This document shows positions 11,905-24,100 of a stretch of 64,000 bases of DNA, piece by piece. This DNA is from Effrenium voratum (Eukaryota; Sar; Dinophyceae; Suessiales; Symbiodiniaceae), in NCBI GenBank assembly GCA_963377175.1, contig CAUJNA010000535.1, positions 891,001 through 955,000 of the forward strand. The letters are read 5' to 3'. The position numbers and the translations under genes were made by a program. Every line of letters begins with the position of its first letter. Position 1 is the first letter of the stretch. The notes under the pieces are model-generated. The model had not been told where the DNA came from. It was given only the letters and a program-made list of their open reading frames with translations, and searched no databases.

Positions 11905-12140
11905 CAAAGGTCAGCCCGCTTTGCTCTCATGCGACAGTTGGGCGCGACCAGAACTTCTTTCTCAGGGGAGGGGGTTTGTCTTAGGAGCCCTTCGTCCTAA
12001 TCTGCACACAAAGGCCCTCAGCTCCTGCGCACCTTTCCGGCGACATTTCCCCGTAGAATGGCTTCCAGGTTCTGAACCGCAGCGTCAATGAGGGAATCCT
12101 CTCAGAAGGCCTTTTGATTATTGATTTTCGCTCTTTTGGA
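11905..12140 (+). repeat. About 250-bp dispersed repeat, copy 2
   Basis: Second copy of the 11297-11550 repeat in the same orientation. The pair is separated by about 350 bases. The phrase TTAGGACGCAG(A/G)GCTCCTAAA near 11626 and 12472 hints at further fragments of the same family. Confidence 0.85.
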
Positions 12141-12348
12141 CATGTGGGGAAAGGTGGGATTAGGACACCCAAGCGCCGCAAACTGCCATAGGGCGGAATA
12201 AAGTCAAACCCTCAGGGTCAAGGCTTTTGCGGCTAGCACAAAGCCGTCGGAAAACACAAGACCCCCGTGCTCCCCCAAACAAAAAGAACAGCACCTTCCC
12301 GGCGTACATGGCCCCTACATAAATTGCTTTAGAGGTCACTAGCCTCAA

Positions 12349-12786
12349 ATGCTGAACGGCCGCCGCCTGCTATGCCCTGCCTCCACGCGTCTCCCAAACG
12401 CAAGGCTCCGACAGGGGGCTGCGGGGGCGATGAAAAAAAAACAGCAGGAATTGCTGAGCGACCCCTTGTTAGGACGCAGGGCTCCTAAACGTCTTCCCCC
12501 AGCGCAATGGCAGGCCCTCTTTCGCAGGGAGTCGGTCGCGAAACAGCACCCAACAGCGTCTGAAAATAAAAGAAAAACACACAAATTGAAGCTAAAACCA
12601 CGGCTTTTGTCCAGAATAGTATCCGAGAAACTAAAGCCGGAAAAACACTTGTCAAAACCAAGTGCAGGCCAATACGAACGCCCTCTTGGAAGGACCCAAT
12701 TCCTTTTCATTCTGTCTTTGGCTCCATGGGATGCTCTTGGTTTTGATCAGACTTCTTGCCCGTTCTTCTCTCGGAAAGAGTTCTAG
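12349..12786 (+). CDS. Unrecognised ORF, doubtful
   Basis: An ATG-started frame of 145 codons rich in Lys, Arg and Gln in its middle (about residues 28-90), with no membrane segment, signal peptide or family motif. It ends just before the GT-rich tract. It has neither the CpG-rich exon style of the minus-strand genes nor the CpG-poor style of the 16-26 kb island. It may be chance, and I assign no function. Confidence 0.15.
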   Translation: MLNGRRLLCPASTRLPNARLRQGAAGAMKKKQQELLSDPLLGRRAPKRLPPAQWQALFRRESVAKQHPTASENKRKTHKLKLKPRLLSRIVSEKLKPEKHLSKPSAGQYERPLGRTQFLFILSLAPWDALGFDQTSCPFFSRKEF

Positions 12787-12799
12787 ACAAAAGCCGTGG

Positions 12800-13965
<1,166 letters not shown>

Positions 13966-13969
13966 GCGT

Positions 13970-15650
13970 TTGCGATTTTATTGGGCAAAAGGTCGCCTCA
14001 GCGAAAACAACTTTACAGCAATACTACAAACGCGCGCTCGCACTCGGGTGCACTTGTAGTATGTTGCAACAATGTTCCAAACAATGCTTCAAGGGAACAA
14101 CTGCAAATAACCAATTCCCTTGGAAATACTACAGGCGCTGTGTAAACTAATTCCACACTACACAGAACTCAAGTAGCTCTTTAGCTCCCTCTAGATAGAA
14201 GGGTAGATGTACTCGTGGAAGAACTCGGCCTGCCCCGGCAGTTGAGATTGTTCTTAATAGTGAGGTTGTATATTCGTTGTTAATTGTTTTTGACTTAAAT
14301 GCACTGCTTGCATTCACGCTAACAATCTACAAAGCACAAGGCCGCACTGTAGACACAAAACAGGTGCCGGGGACGGTAGTTGAGCGAATGGCTTTGAGCC
14401 AAAACTGGAATTCTAGCAAAACAGACCCCTTGGTTGTTGATAGAGGGACTAGGGAAACTTGACATCTTCATTCACACCGAACATGACCTGCACGCCACCC
14501 AACTTGAAGGTCTTCATTTTGTTTGAGAAGCATCCTGAGCCACTCGGGGGCTCCTGGCCCGTGGCACGCGCGTTTTGGCTAATAAATATCTACAGGCAGC
14601 CTCGAGCCGGTACTGAGCCCCCAGGCCAAATCAATTGCTATCTTTGATTCATGTTACTAAACAACCGACTTACGTACACACAAGCAAGTGCGTATATACA
14701 TACGAAACTGTATGTGTTAACGCTATACTATAAGTAGAAGCAATTGTACCTATGCCTGCGCCTGTTTAACACTTGCGATTGATGTTCGTCTGAATATGCT
14801 GATTCGCGTGGACCAAACATGAGGGGATGCACATTGGAAGCGTGTGTGTGTGTTGTTTGTGGAAGCCACGTTGCTCATATGTTTGTATGTTTCATGTCAA
14901 TTGACCCATTGCCGAAACCTCTTGCAAGGAAGCCGCGTCCCTCCCTCCGCCTGCTCGCTGAGCTCGCGGGTGGGCACCAGCACCACCGCTTGTGGTGTGG
15001 CCGGGCCCTGCCAGCGCCTCCAACGAAAAGCCGCAGATGCTGGCAGAAGCTCCAATCGACTGATATGCTGCCCTGGGAGTGTTTGCGCATTTCTACGTGC
15101 AGGAATCAAATGTTGACCATGAGGCTTCATGCCAAGTTGAAGATCGCCGGAAGTGCTGCGGGTACATAAATTATTGTATGCGACAACCCCATTCATCCTT
15201 CTGCCAACCAAGATGTCCAAGAAACCCAAGGAACTCTGAAACCCCTGGAGAGGCAGGAAGTAGGATTTCCCACACCTCTCATCTTCCAGCCTTCGGGGCG
15301 GCAGCTCCGGCCTCAAACTCAAAAAACACGTCGAAAGGCCACGCGGATCAGAGGTTGGGGGTTGGTTCACGCAGAGAGCGTGGCTGCCAAGTTGGCAGAA
15401 CAACAAGAAGTGGCTGTCATCCAAAACTCAAAACCTCTTCAAATGGTTTGTTCCATGTCGGTGCCTTTCCGAAAGGGATGTTTAGGTTTGATACATCCCC
15501 AAGTCATCACGGCTGACGCAAAGAATTTCCCTGCAGCTTGGCAGATTTCACCTCAGCAACTGTGGAGTTGTTGCTGAGCATCGTCCCTTATCACGAGAGC
15601 AGCGTGCCAAGTCTCATTGACTTTTTCTTATAATGTTGGCACTTGATTAA
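13970..15650. other. No supportable gene
   Basis: Ordinary mixed-composition DNA between the GT tract and the 15.65-kb island. Short frames lack motifs. Nothing repeated at useful length was noticed. Confidence 0.45.
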
Positions 15651-15737
15651 TAAAGGGCCCCCCCCCCCCCCCGAACAATGGAGGCGCCAAAATAATGGGG
15701 GTGCACTTTTGGGACGTCCAAACAATGGAGGGTTTTG

Positions 15738-16045
15738 GGGCCCAATTCTACTTTAGTATTGCAGCCACTTCCTTTTTGCAGTTCTACTTTAGTATTGCAG
15801 CCACTTCCTTTTTGCAATTCTACTTTAGTATTGCAGCCACTTCCTTTAGTATTGCAGCCACTTCTTTTTTGCAATTCTACTTTAGTATTGCAGCCACTTC
15901 CGTTTTGCAATTCTACTTTAGTATTGCAACCACTTCTTCCTGAGCAGACTTTTTGGAATACTACTTTAGTATTGCAACCACTTCTTCCTGAGCATACTTT
16001 TTGGAATACTACTTTAGTATTGCAACCACTTCCCTTTCAGTTCTT
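15738..16045 (+). repeat. About 36-bp tandem repeat at the island's left end
   Basis: Eight or so units around CTACTTTAGTATTGCAGCCA and CTTCCTTTTTGCAATT, later changing to CTTCTTCCTGAGCA(G/T)ACTTTTTGG. It is subterminal, as in many DNA transposons. Confidence 0.9.
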
Positions 16046-16096
16046 TCTGTAGTTCTGTAGCCATTCAAAGGGGTGTGCCTTTCAGCCAGGGAGGGC

Positions 16097-16444
16097 TTGA
16101 GCTAGAATGAAACCAGGTTTGGCCAGCTTGAGCCACCTTGAGCCAGATGCATGGTTTGCCATTTCAGCTCAAGTTCAGTTTTTGGGCAGCAGTTTCAGCC
16201 TCCTGTGCAGCCATGAGTTCAGGAAACAGGCAACCTGTACATGATCAGGCTAAGGTTAAGTACCAGCAAATTGAGCTAGAATGAAACCAGGTTTGGCCAG
16301 CTTGAGCCACCTTGAGCCAGATGCATGGTTTGCCATTTCAGCTCAAGTTCAGTTTTTGGGCAGCAGTTTCAGCCTCCTGTGCAGCCATGAGTTCAGGAAA
16401 CAGGCAACCTGTACATGATCAGGCTAAGGTTAAGTACCAGCAAA
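16097..16444 (+). repeat. 174-bp tandem duplication
   Basis: Two essentially identical 174-base copies (16097-16270 and 16271-16444), both starting TTGAGCTAGAATGAAACC. Each contains GCCATTTCAGCTCAAG, which differs at two of sixteen positions from the 3' part of the dinoflagellate spliced leader (GCCATTTTGGCTCAAG). Confidence 0.9.
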
Positions 16445-16828
16445 TTGAGCCTGAACCATACACAGTTTGCCAGTGCCCAGGCTGTGACTGATTTGCACTT
16501 GGCATTGAGTATTTTGCTTTCCTTGCTAATTGTTTGTTTTAGTGCTGAGGGGTGACATGTTTAGTTGATCAGTTTGGGCCAACCAGCTTCAGGTGATGCT
16601 TGGATTCACACTTCCAGGCTGCCTTTTCAGTCCCGGTGCTACAGGTGCATGAGCCCCTTGGTGCCAATCCCTACATCTTGGGCTTCAGGTGTCTCAGGTT
16701 GCTTCAGCACCTCCACCACCTCCAGCATCTTCAGCCACCTCTTCAGGCCCTCCAGAAGGCACCAGCGCCTCGCTTTTGCCTTTTTTGGTTTTGACTTTGG
16801 TGCCAGTCAACTCTGAGTTGACCCTGAG

Positions 16829-17154
16829 AGGCCATTGAGAGGGAGATTCAGCTTGGGGAGGCTGCCAACATTGGCTGGCTGAGATGGCATTTGCAGTGCC
16901 TGAAGGCAGGACTTGAGAATTGCATTCAGGAGGCCACTTTAGAGGGCAAGGAGCTGTCAGAGAAGTTGAGGAAGACTGACAGCAAGATTGCAGACCTTGA
17001 GGGAGCTCAGGAATGTGTTGAAGGCCTTTCAGAGAAATTTGTGCTGCTTGAGGCTGAGCACAAGAGGAGGGGCCTTCAGAAGCAACTTGAGAAGCTTCAC
17101 AAGGAAGGTGTCTCCAAAGAACAAATTGAGAGCATGGTTCAGCAGCTTGAGTGA
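16829..17154 (+). CDS. Coiled-coil coding segment, partial or exon
   Basis: An open frame of about 108 codons ending in TGA, with no ATG. It starts right after an in-frame TGA, so it is either a 3' exon or a broken gene. The product is Glu/Lys/Gln/Leu-rich with heptad-like spacing (for example KELSEKLRKTDSKIADLEG), so a long coiled coil is likely. Codon use (CTT, GAG, AAG, CAG) matches the large downstream gene, so it probably belongs to the same element. No family is recognised. Confidence 0.45.
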
Positions 17155-17365
17155 GATTTAGATGGACATAATTAATCAATCAGTTGACCAGTCCTCATTG
17201 GTTAGTGCACCTTAAGCTGCTTGAGCTTCAGCTCTTCGTTGGAATAGGTGCTTAGGCACTACAGCCTTTGGCCGGCTTTTCAGCATTAGCTTCAGTTTGG
17301 CAACTGTTGAGTAACACAGCAAAGTTCAGGCTAATTATGTATTTTTGTGTTTTTGGTGAGTTCAG

Positions 17366-17515
17366 CTCTTCAGGGCCAAGCTTCTTGAACCGTTGGAGCA
17401 CAAGAAAAGTGCACCAGCAGCTTTAGGATTGTGTGAGGTCAGATTGGAGGTTGAAGATTGGGTGTGGGGGAACTGGAGTAATTACTTGTGTTTGGGAGTT
17501 GAGCCTTGCAGCTGA
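17366..17515 (+). pseudogene. Short coding-like segment of the island
   Basis: Preceded by an acceptor-like GTGAGTTCAG and open for about 49 codons, starting LFRAKLLEPLEHKKSAPAA. It has the same codon style as the intact gene downstream. It could be an internal exon or a relic of a decayed gene. No family is recognised. Confidence 0.3.
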
Positions 17516-18052
17516 GCATGTGTTTTGGGCATGTGGGAACTTGAGCATGCTTGGGTGTTGAGCTTTGGCTTGGAAGTTGAGCTTGACAGGTGGGCATGTT
17601 CAGATTGTGCTGCATGTTTGCCAGAGCTTTTGAAGACTTCAAGCTTCAGATTCTGATTCAGTTGTGCGCCGTTCTGAGCTGCTCAACCCAACTGGACAGC
17701 AACCTGTTCTTTTTTTAATCTAGTTGTTTTTTTAGGTGTTGCTTTTGTAATCAAACAGTGCCAGCCAGCCCCCTGCTAAGGATGGCTCTTAAGATGATCT
17801 TCATTGTGGCATTGATGATCTCTTCAGGGATGGCTTCCGGTGCCTTTGCTTAAGCTGTGTTGGCTCTTTGCTTTCTGTTTGGCTGATTAAGTAAGCCCTG
17901 GGCAGGCATCAACCCCATCAGCCCTGTGGTCATTCAGCTGGAGGAGATCTTGGGGGCGAGCCTTTTTCAGATTGACTCTTGGCTTTCATGATTGGTGTTA
18001 GTAGTTTTTTGTATATGGCATTAAAGGTTTTTCTGGAACAGCCACATTTTGT

Positions 18053-18236
18053 TTCATTTCCAGCACAGGCTTTCAGCATCCTGGTTGTGGTCACCATGGT
18101 TCAAGTGAAGAAGCTGGTCAGCCTTGTGGATGCTGCATCAACTTTAGTGTGGCAGCTGGTTGAGAAAGCTTCAGTCATTGAGCGCCGCCACTTAGCTGAA
18201 TGGTTATGCTTATCTCTGCTCCTTTTTTGCTGATGG
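18053..18236 (+). pseudogene. Coding-like segment of the island
   Basis: Follows an acceptor-like TTTCATTTCCAG and encodes a Val/Leu-rich stretch including QVKKLVSLVDAASTLVWQLV, then ERRHLAE. It may be an exon. The longer open frame from 17979 starts in intron-like sequence. No family is recognised. Confidence 0.3.
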
Positions 18237-18310
18237 GGTATGTTTAGTAAGGAAAGTTTTCTTGTTTTTTCTGTTGCTGAGCAATTAAAGTTTGAGGCAT
18301 TGCCTTGCAG

Positions 18311-18805
18311 CCAACTCAGGAATGGACACCAAGACTGGCTCGCCCAGAGATGTCTGCAGGCACCTCAGCCAGATCTTCAGTGACTTCAGCCCACGTGCCT
18401 CGGTATGCCTTTTAATGTGGTCATCTATTTCAGTTCTGTTAATGACTAAATTGTTATGCATATGACTTAATTACTAATGTTTTGCATGTTTAGTCTTGTT
18501 GCTCAGCCATGTGAGGCCATTCAGGGCCAGCCGCTTTCCAAGAGTTCCTGGCAATTGAGAGATTCAGCTTCCTTCAGGGTTCACTCCATCTTCAGGTGCA
18601 AGAGCTTTGCCTAATTGGCATAAAATAGCTTTAGTTTTGTGAAATTTGTTTTAGGCCTGGGTCCTTTCATGATTGAGCACTTCATGAGCTCTGCTTCAAT
18701 GCTGAGGACAAGCTGGTTGAGTGGGATCTCATCTTGAGGACTGCTCAGTGGGAGACACTGAATTCAGTTCAGTATGATCTGCTGGTTTCAGAGCCTTGGC
18801 TGTGA
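18311..18805 (+). pseudogene. Three exon-like blocks that join in frame, with one internal stop
   Basis: Blocks 18311-18401, about 18497-18595 and 18660-18805 are separated by AT-rich spacers with GT and AG borders (TCG/GTATGCC to TGTTTAG; TTCAG/GTGCAAG to TTGTTTTAG). Joined, they form one frame running through VAQPCEAIQGQPLSK and ending in KLVEWDLILRTAQWETLNS. A single TGA at 18674-18676 interrupts it. A CGA to TGA change would explain this stop, which suits the general loss of CpG here. A second stop (TGA, 18803) closes the last block. It is a decayed or intron-split gene of unknown function. Confidence 0.4.
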
Positions 18806-18885
18806 CCATTGTGCTTTAATTACCTATGTTGTTGGGCTGGGGGCTGATAATTAAACTAATTAAAACTATTTAATCATTAATTAGT

Positions 18886-19074
18886 TGGCACTGTGTGGCT
18901 AAGGAGTACCTTGGGGAGCAGCCTTCCATTGAGTGGGACCACAACCTCATGATGGCGAACTGCTTGAGGCCTGAGGTTGAGGACTTTAAGTTCAATGCTG
19001 ACACTTGCCATCATTTCAGCAACTCGGGTGTTGTTGCATCATGTTTTTTGTGCTTTTGGAAGAAGTTCAAATAA
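18886..19074 (+). pseudogene. Exon-like block
   Basis: Follows an acceptor-like TTAATTAG and is open for 62 codons to TAA. It encodes WHCVAKEYLGEQPSIEWDHN, then a segment with MMANCLRPEVEDFKF and a His/Cys-containing CHHF. It has a protein-like composition and the same CTT/GAG/CAG codon bias. The real donor may lie before the TAA. No family is recognised. Confidence 0.4.
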
Positions 19075-19090
19075 CTTGCAATGATTTGAA

Positions 19091-19741
19091 CCCAACAACT
19101 TGACTCAGGATTTGACAGATCAGGCATTGCTTGCAGCAGCCCCTGCTTTCAGCTCAGCAGCCTTTGCCTTGAGGTCAGCCTTAGGAAGGCGACAGGACCA
19201 TGTTGGAAAACATATATTTACTTTAGCAAGCTTTGAGCTTATGTTTCAGCTGCTTTTGGTTGGTAATTAAAGTTATCTTCAAGCATGTTGCTGGCTGAGC
19301 CCTGTTCAGGATCTCATCATCAAGGCCCAGCAGCTGCTTCACAGATAATTTCCTGTTCCAGCTGCGCCTCGGAGGATGCCTGAGCACCTCACTCAGGCTG
19401 AAGCCACTTAACTGGCTTAATTAGGCTGCTTTCTTTTTTGCTTTTGTTTTGTTTTTTCAACTTGTGCATTTAATTACTTGCTGATATGATTCATTAACTT
19501 TCATTCATGTTGGTGGGATTTGGTTAGCCAAGCCGCTAATTATTTTGTTAGCTACAAACAGCCAGCAGCTAAGGTTGATCACCTCAGGTACAGGCGAGAT
19601 GGTTAGCTTGAGGGCGCCTTCAGAGCTGCAAAGCAGTTGGAAGCTTCAACAAGCTGCTCGTTTTGAGCAAAGGCAGACGCTTCAGCTAGGCTTTGACACT
19701 CCTTGAGCCAGTGTCAAGGGGCATTCAGGTTCATTTCAGGC
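19091..19741 (+). pseudogene. Coding-like fragments with in-frame stops
   Basis: Fragments about 19091-19273 (LTQDLTDQALLAAAPAFSSA), 19311-19397 (PVQDLIIKAQQLLHR, then TAA, then FPVPAAPRRMPEHLTQ) and 19568-19741 (QPAAKVDHLRYRRDG, then TAG, then LEGAFRAAKQLEAS with later TGA codons). The stops are TAG, TGA and TAA, several explicable by C to T change. This looks like decayed coding sequence of the same element, though intron splitting cannot be excluded. Confidence 0.35.
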
Positions 19742-20264
19742 ATGCATTGCAGGCCTCGACTTCAGGCTAAGACACCAACATGTTCAATTAATTATGGTGC
19801 TGCTGTTTCAAGTTCAGCTTGAGTTGTTTGATGGAATTGCCTGATGAACACTTCAGTGCCTCTTCAGCACAATGCAGTGTTTTTAGAGCATGATTGAGCT
19901 GGGCGGACCTGCTGCTCACTGGAACACTTGAGTAATTGCCTAATGAAGTATTTGAGGAAATCATTTCAGTGTTAATCTTTCAGCTCATGTGAAATTGTTC
20001 ATAATTAGGTGTGGTTCTGAAGCAGTGAGCTTTTCTTCAGCCCAGCTTGAGCTCAAAGACAGACCATGTGCTTTGCAAAAATAGTTCAGCATGTGCAGCC
20101 AATTTCATACATGTGCAGGTGAAAGGTTCAGGTGCAAGCTTCAGATTCATGCAGCATTGGAATTCAGTGACTTTTCTATGAGTGGCTCAGATACTTTTCT
20201 GTTTGAGTGGCTTCAGCCAGCAATGGCACAAGAAGCAAATGCAGCTTATCAACTAGGGGTTTGG

Positions 20265-21171
20265 CTTTGGGTTCTGTGGTTGAGCAACCAATTGAAAGGG
20301 GAATGCTTTTAAGCAAGTGGGCCACCAATTGAAAGGGGATGCTTTTAAGCAAGTGGGCCACCAATTGAAAGGGGAATGCTTTTGAGCAAAGCAAGTGATA
20401 GTTTATTTTCTGGGAGGGGGGGCTGGGGGCTTGCCACTATTGTGGTCCCCTAAAACAATCACATTATTGTGGTTCAGTGGGGTCTGTGAGGGGTACCCTT
20501 GTCCTGATTGTTTTTTGGCAATTTTTTAGCACGGTTTAATAAAGAGTTTGCAGTTTCAGGGCTGGGGATGGTTTTCAAATTTCAGAGTTTCAGCTGGCTT
20601 TGGGTTCTGTGGTTGAGCAACCAAATGAAAGGGGAATGCTGTTAAGCAAGTGGGCCACCAATTGAAAGGGGATGTTTTTAAGCAAGTGGGCCACCAATTG
20701 AAAGGGGAATGCTTTTGAGCAAAGCAAGTGATAGTTTATTTTCTGGGATGGGGGGCTGGGGGCTTGCCACTATTGTGGTCCCCTAAAACAATCACATTGT
20801 GGTTCAGTGGGGTCTGTGAGGGGTACCCTTGTCCTGATTGTTTTTTGGCAATTTTTTAGCACGGTTTAATAACGAGTCAGGACAAGGGTACCCCTCACAG
20901 ACCCCACTGAACCACAATAATGTGATTGTTTTAGGGGACCATAATAGTGGCAAGCCCCCAGCCCCCCCTCCCAGAAAATACACTATCACTTGCTTTGCTC
21001 AAAAGCATTCCCCTTTCAATTGGTGGCCCACTTGCTTAAAAGCATCCCCTTTCAATTGGTGGCCCACTTGCTTAACAGCATTCCCCTTTCAATTGGTTGC
21101 TCAACCACAGAACCCAAAGCCAGCTGAAACTCTGAAATTTGAAAACCATCCCCGGCCCTGAAACTGCAAAC
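20265..21171. repeat. Direct plus inverted repeat cluster (about 290-bp arms)
   Basis: A unit of about 320 bases occurs twice in direct orientation (about 20265-20545 and 20546-20875) and once inverted (20876-21171). The inverted pair 20546-20841 / 20880-21171 forms near-perfect arms around a spacer of about 40 bases, a potential hairpin with a 290-bp stem. Inside each unit a 37-bp subrepeat (CACCAATTGAAAGGGGA and GCTTTTAAGCAAGTGGGC) occurs three times. The block GGTCCCCTAAAACAAT plus GGGGTACCCTT resembles the right terminus of the island (GGTCCCCTTAAACAAT, GGTACCCTTT). The large gene's open frame begins inside the inverted arm. Confidence 0.9.
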
Positions 21172-24100
21172 CCTGAGAAGAAAGCAAAGCTTCAGTTTGG
21201 ACTTTCCAAGTTTTGGGGTTCACCTGAAGCTAAGAAGGAGGCCCAGCCAGTGCTTAAGCATGTTCAATTGCCCTACTTCAGGGCCAACAAGAGCAAACCA
21301 CAGCTTGAGGCTGAGGCAATGAAAGAAGAGTTTCAGAGGCATCTTGAGGAGATCCAGCAATTGGCTTTAGAGAAAGGCATTGACTTGAAGTCAAAAGTTA
21401 AGAAGCAGCAGCAGAGACACCCAGGAGGCAGGAAAAAGGCTTTGATTTTAGCACCAGTTGAGAGCTCCAACAGAAAGTTGCCTCAGAAGACAGCAAAGAG
21501 GCATGAGTTTCCTGCAAAGTTCAAGCTTAAGATGAGCCAAGACATGAGGAAAGCTATGGAGACCTTCAGTAGCAAGTCTGAGTTCTGGAAGTGCCAAGTT
21601 CAGAAGTATGCTTTGGCCAAAACGGCACTTCAGAACATCTTGATCAAAGAGCAGCACTGGAGCAACCTTGTTGAGCAGCAAAAGCAGAAGACACCTTCAG
21701 GAAAGAAAGCAAAGTCAGCAAGGGTGAGATCCTCAGGTGCAGGCAGGAAGGACGCCTTTAAGTCTCTGATCCCTGTGGTCAAGCAATGGATTCAAGTTGA
21801 GAGGACTTCAGGACACACACTGAGCAAGTCAGACTTGTTTCAGGAATACTTGCTTCTCTTGGATCAGAAGGCTGAGGAGCTCATACTTCAGGCCTCAAAG
21901 GCCAGGACACAGTTTGACAAGATCAAACTTGAGGCTCAGGCAAACCTTGCAAGGCAAAGGAAGCAGAAACTTCTTGAGTCCAAAGGTTATGCAAAGTCCT
22001 TCACTAAGAGGCTTTTAGACAACACAGGCTCGAAGTGGAAGACAGCTGAGGTTGTCAGCAACATAAGCGAGCTTGAGTCCAGAGTCAGGTGTCAATTGAC
22101 ATGGCAAGCCTTTGATTCAGCACTTTACATGGCAACACTGGCTTCAGCACAAGAGCTCAAAGCTTCAGGCTTGGTTGCAGCACCTGAGCAGTATGTTCAG
22201 GCAAGATCTGAGCATTTCATGGTTGGTTTTTCAGACCAAGTGCCCCTTTGGGCAAAGTCTCAGGGCAAGAAGGCACTGTTTGCAGAGCATGAGATGCATT
22301 CAGAGCAGAGCACCAAAGACTTTTCAGGGGTCAGGGATGCCATTGCAGAAGCTTTGAGCAACAAGCATGAGCCTGGCCTTGTGGTGGGCACTTTGCCTAG
22401 GCATCAGGGGCAAGCATTGAGCACACCTGACTTCAGGAAGCAGGGGAGTCACACCAGCTTCACTTCAGCAGCACCATCCTCTTTTGAGAGGAAGCCCAGC
22501 CTTGACACAGACATCTCTTCACCAGGGAGCATCAAGAAGAAGCTTTCATTTGGGGAAAGTGACAATGATGAGGCTGTCACTTCAGCAGCCAAGGATTCAG
22601 CAACAGCTTCACAGGAGCCCAAAGCTTCAGCTAAGGAGCAGCCAGCCACAGCAGCTTCAGATGAGCCCAAAGCTTCAGCTAAGGAGCAGCCAGCCACAGC
22701 AGCTTCAGATGAGCCCAAAGCTTCAGCTAAGAAGCCTTCAGCCACAGCAGCTTCAGATGAGCCCAAAGCTTCAGCTAAGAAGCCTTCAGCCAACACTTCA
22801 GCACCTGGCTCTCTCACAGTTGTAGGCCACAGCACTGATGAGAGATTCAGGATCACTTATGAAGCAAGACAGCTGATTTCAGGGCTGGATGGTTCAGGCA
22901 GCAAGCCTGAGGGCCACGTTGGCAAGGGCCTTTTAGTTGTGCCTGGTACTTGGGCAAGGCTTTCCAACATTTCAGATGATGGAAGATGGATTAAGCACGA
23001 AGAGTTTCAGGTTGGCTCCAAGACTTTTGTTCATGGCCAAGGAAGGTCAGTTGGCAGAATTCTTGAGAGCTGGAGGCAGTTGAGGAAGGACAGGCCTGAA
23101 CTCTTTGAGAGGATTGAGGTAATGTCTCAGCCAGCTGCAAATGTAGACTCACTGATCTTGAGCTGGGTCATTGAGTCTCAGGCTGAGCAGTATCCAGCCT
23201 CTTTGTGGCAGAGAGACTGCTTTGCTTCTGTTTTTTCAACAACAGCAACTGAGGCCATGCATTTAGCCAACCAGATCAGCACTCTAGTGGCTGCTAAGTG
23301 CACCAGCAAGCTGCAGATTACAGACAGTGACTTCAGCAAACAATTCAAGTCACTTGTCAAAGGAAAGCTTCAGCAACTCAGGCATGACTTTCAGCAGAAG
23401 TATCAGCAAGATGCTGCCTGGAAGGTTGGCAGTTTAGAGATACTTGAGTCTGTGGTCTTTGCCCACGAGGAGATGAGCAAGAAGAACCTTGAGGATGAAT
23501 GGGTTCTTAAGGCAGCCATCAGAAATGGCATCTTGGGCTACATCCCTTCAGGAGGCAAGCTTCAGAAGGTCACTGAGTGCAGCTGGGCTCAAGCAGAAGG
23601 CTTTCAGATGGGAACAAAGATAATCCCATCAGATTGGTTCAAGGACAGATTCAGTTGGCTCAGTCCTGATGGCAAGCCCATTGAGCCAGACTGGTCTCTT
23701 TCAGACAGCGCCTCAGAGATTGCAGACCTTCAGAGATGGCACTACTACAGCAAAGAAGATGAGCAAAATGATTCAGCAGATGAGGGCCAACACCTTGAGC
23801 TGGTTGAGATTGAAGGTGAACTTGAAGAGCAGCTTGAGCTCAGTCTTGAGAACTCGCTGAACCTGAGGCTTCACCCATCCTTGAGGAGAGCTCTGCACAA
23901 GAGACTTGCAGACCCTTCTTTTGAGGAGCAGTTGAAGAAGAAGAAGGAGAAAAAGGTTCAGAGAAGGCACAGGCTGAAGTTGAGGCAACTTGCCAGAGAT
24001 GAGCTCAGGAAGGTCACACAGCAGAAGCTTCAGAACCATAGCAGGAGAGAGGTTTTGGAGACCTTGAGGAAAGAAGTCAAAGGTCAAGCTAAGGCCAAGG

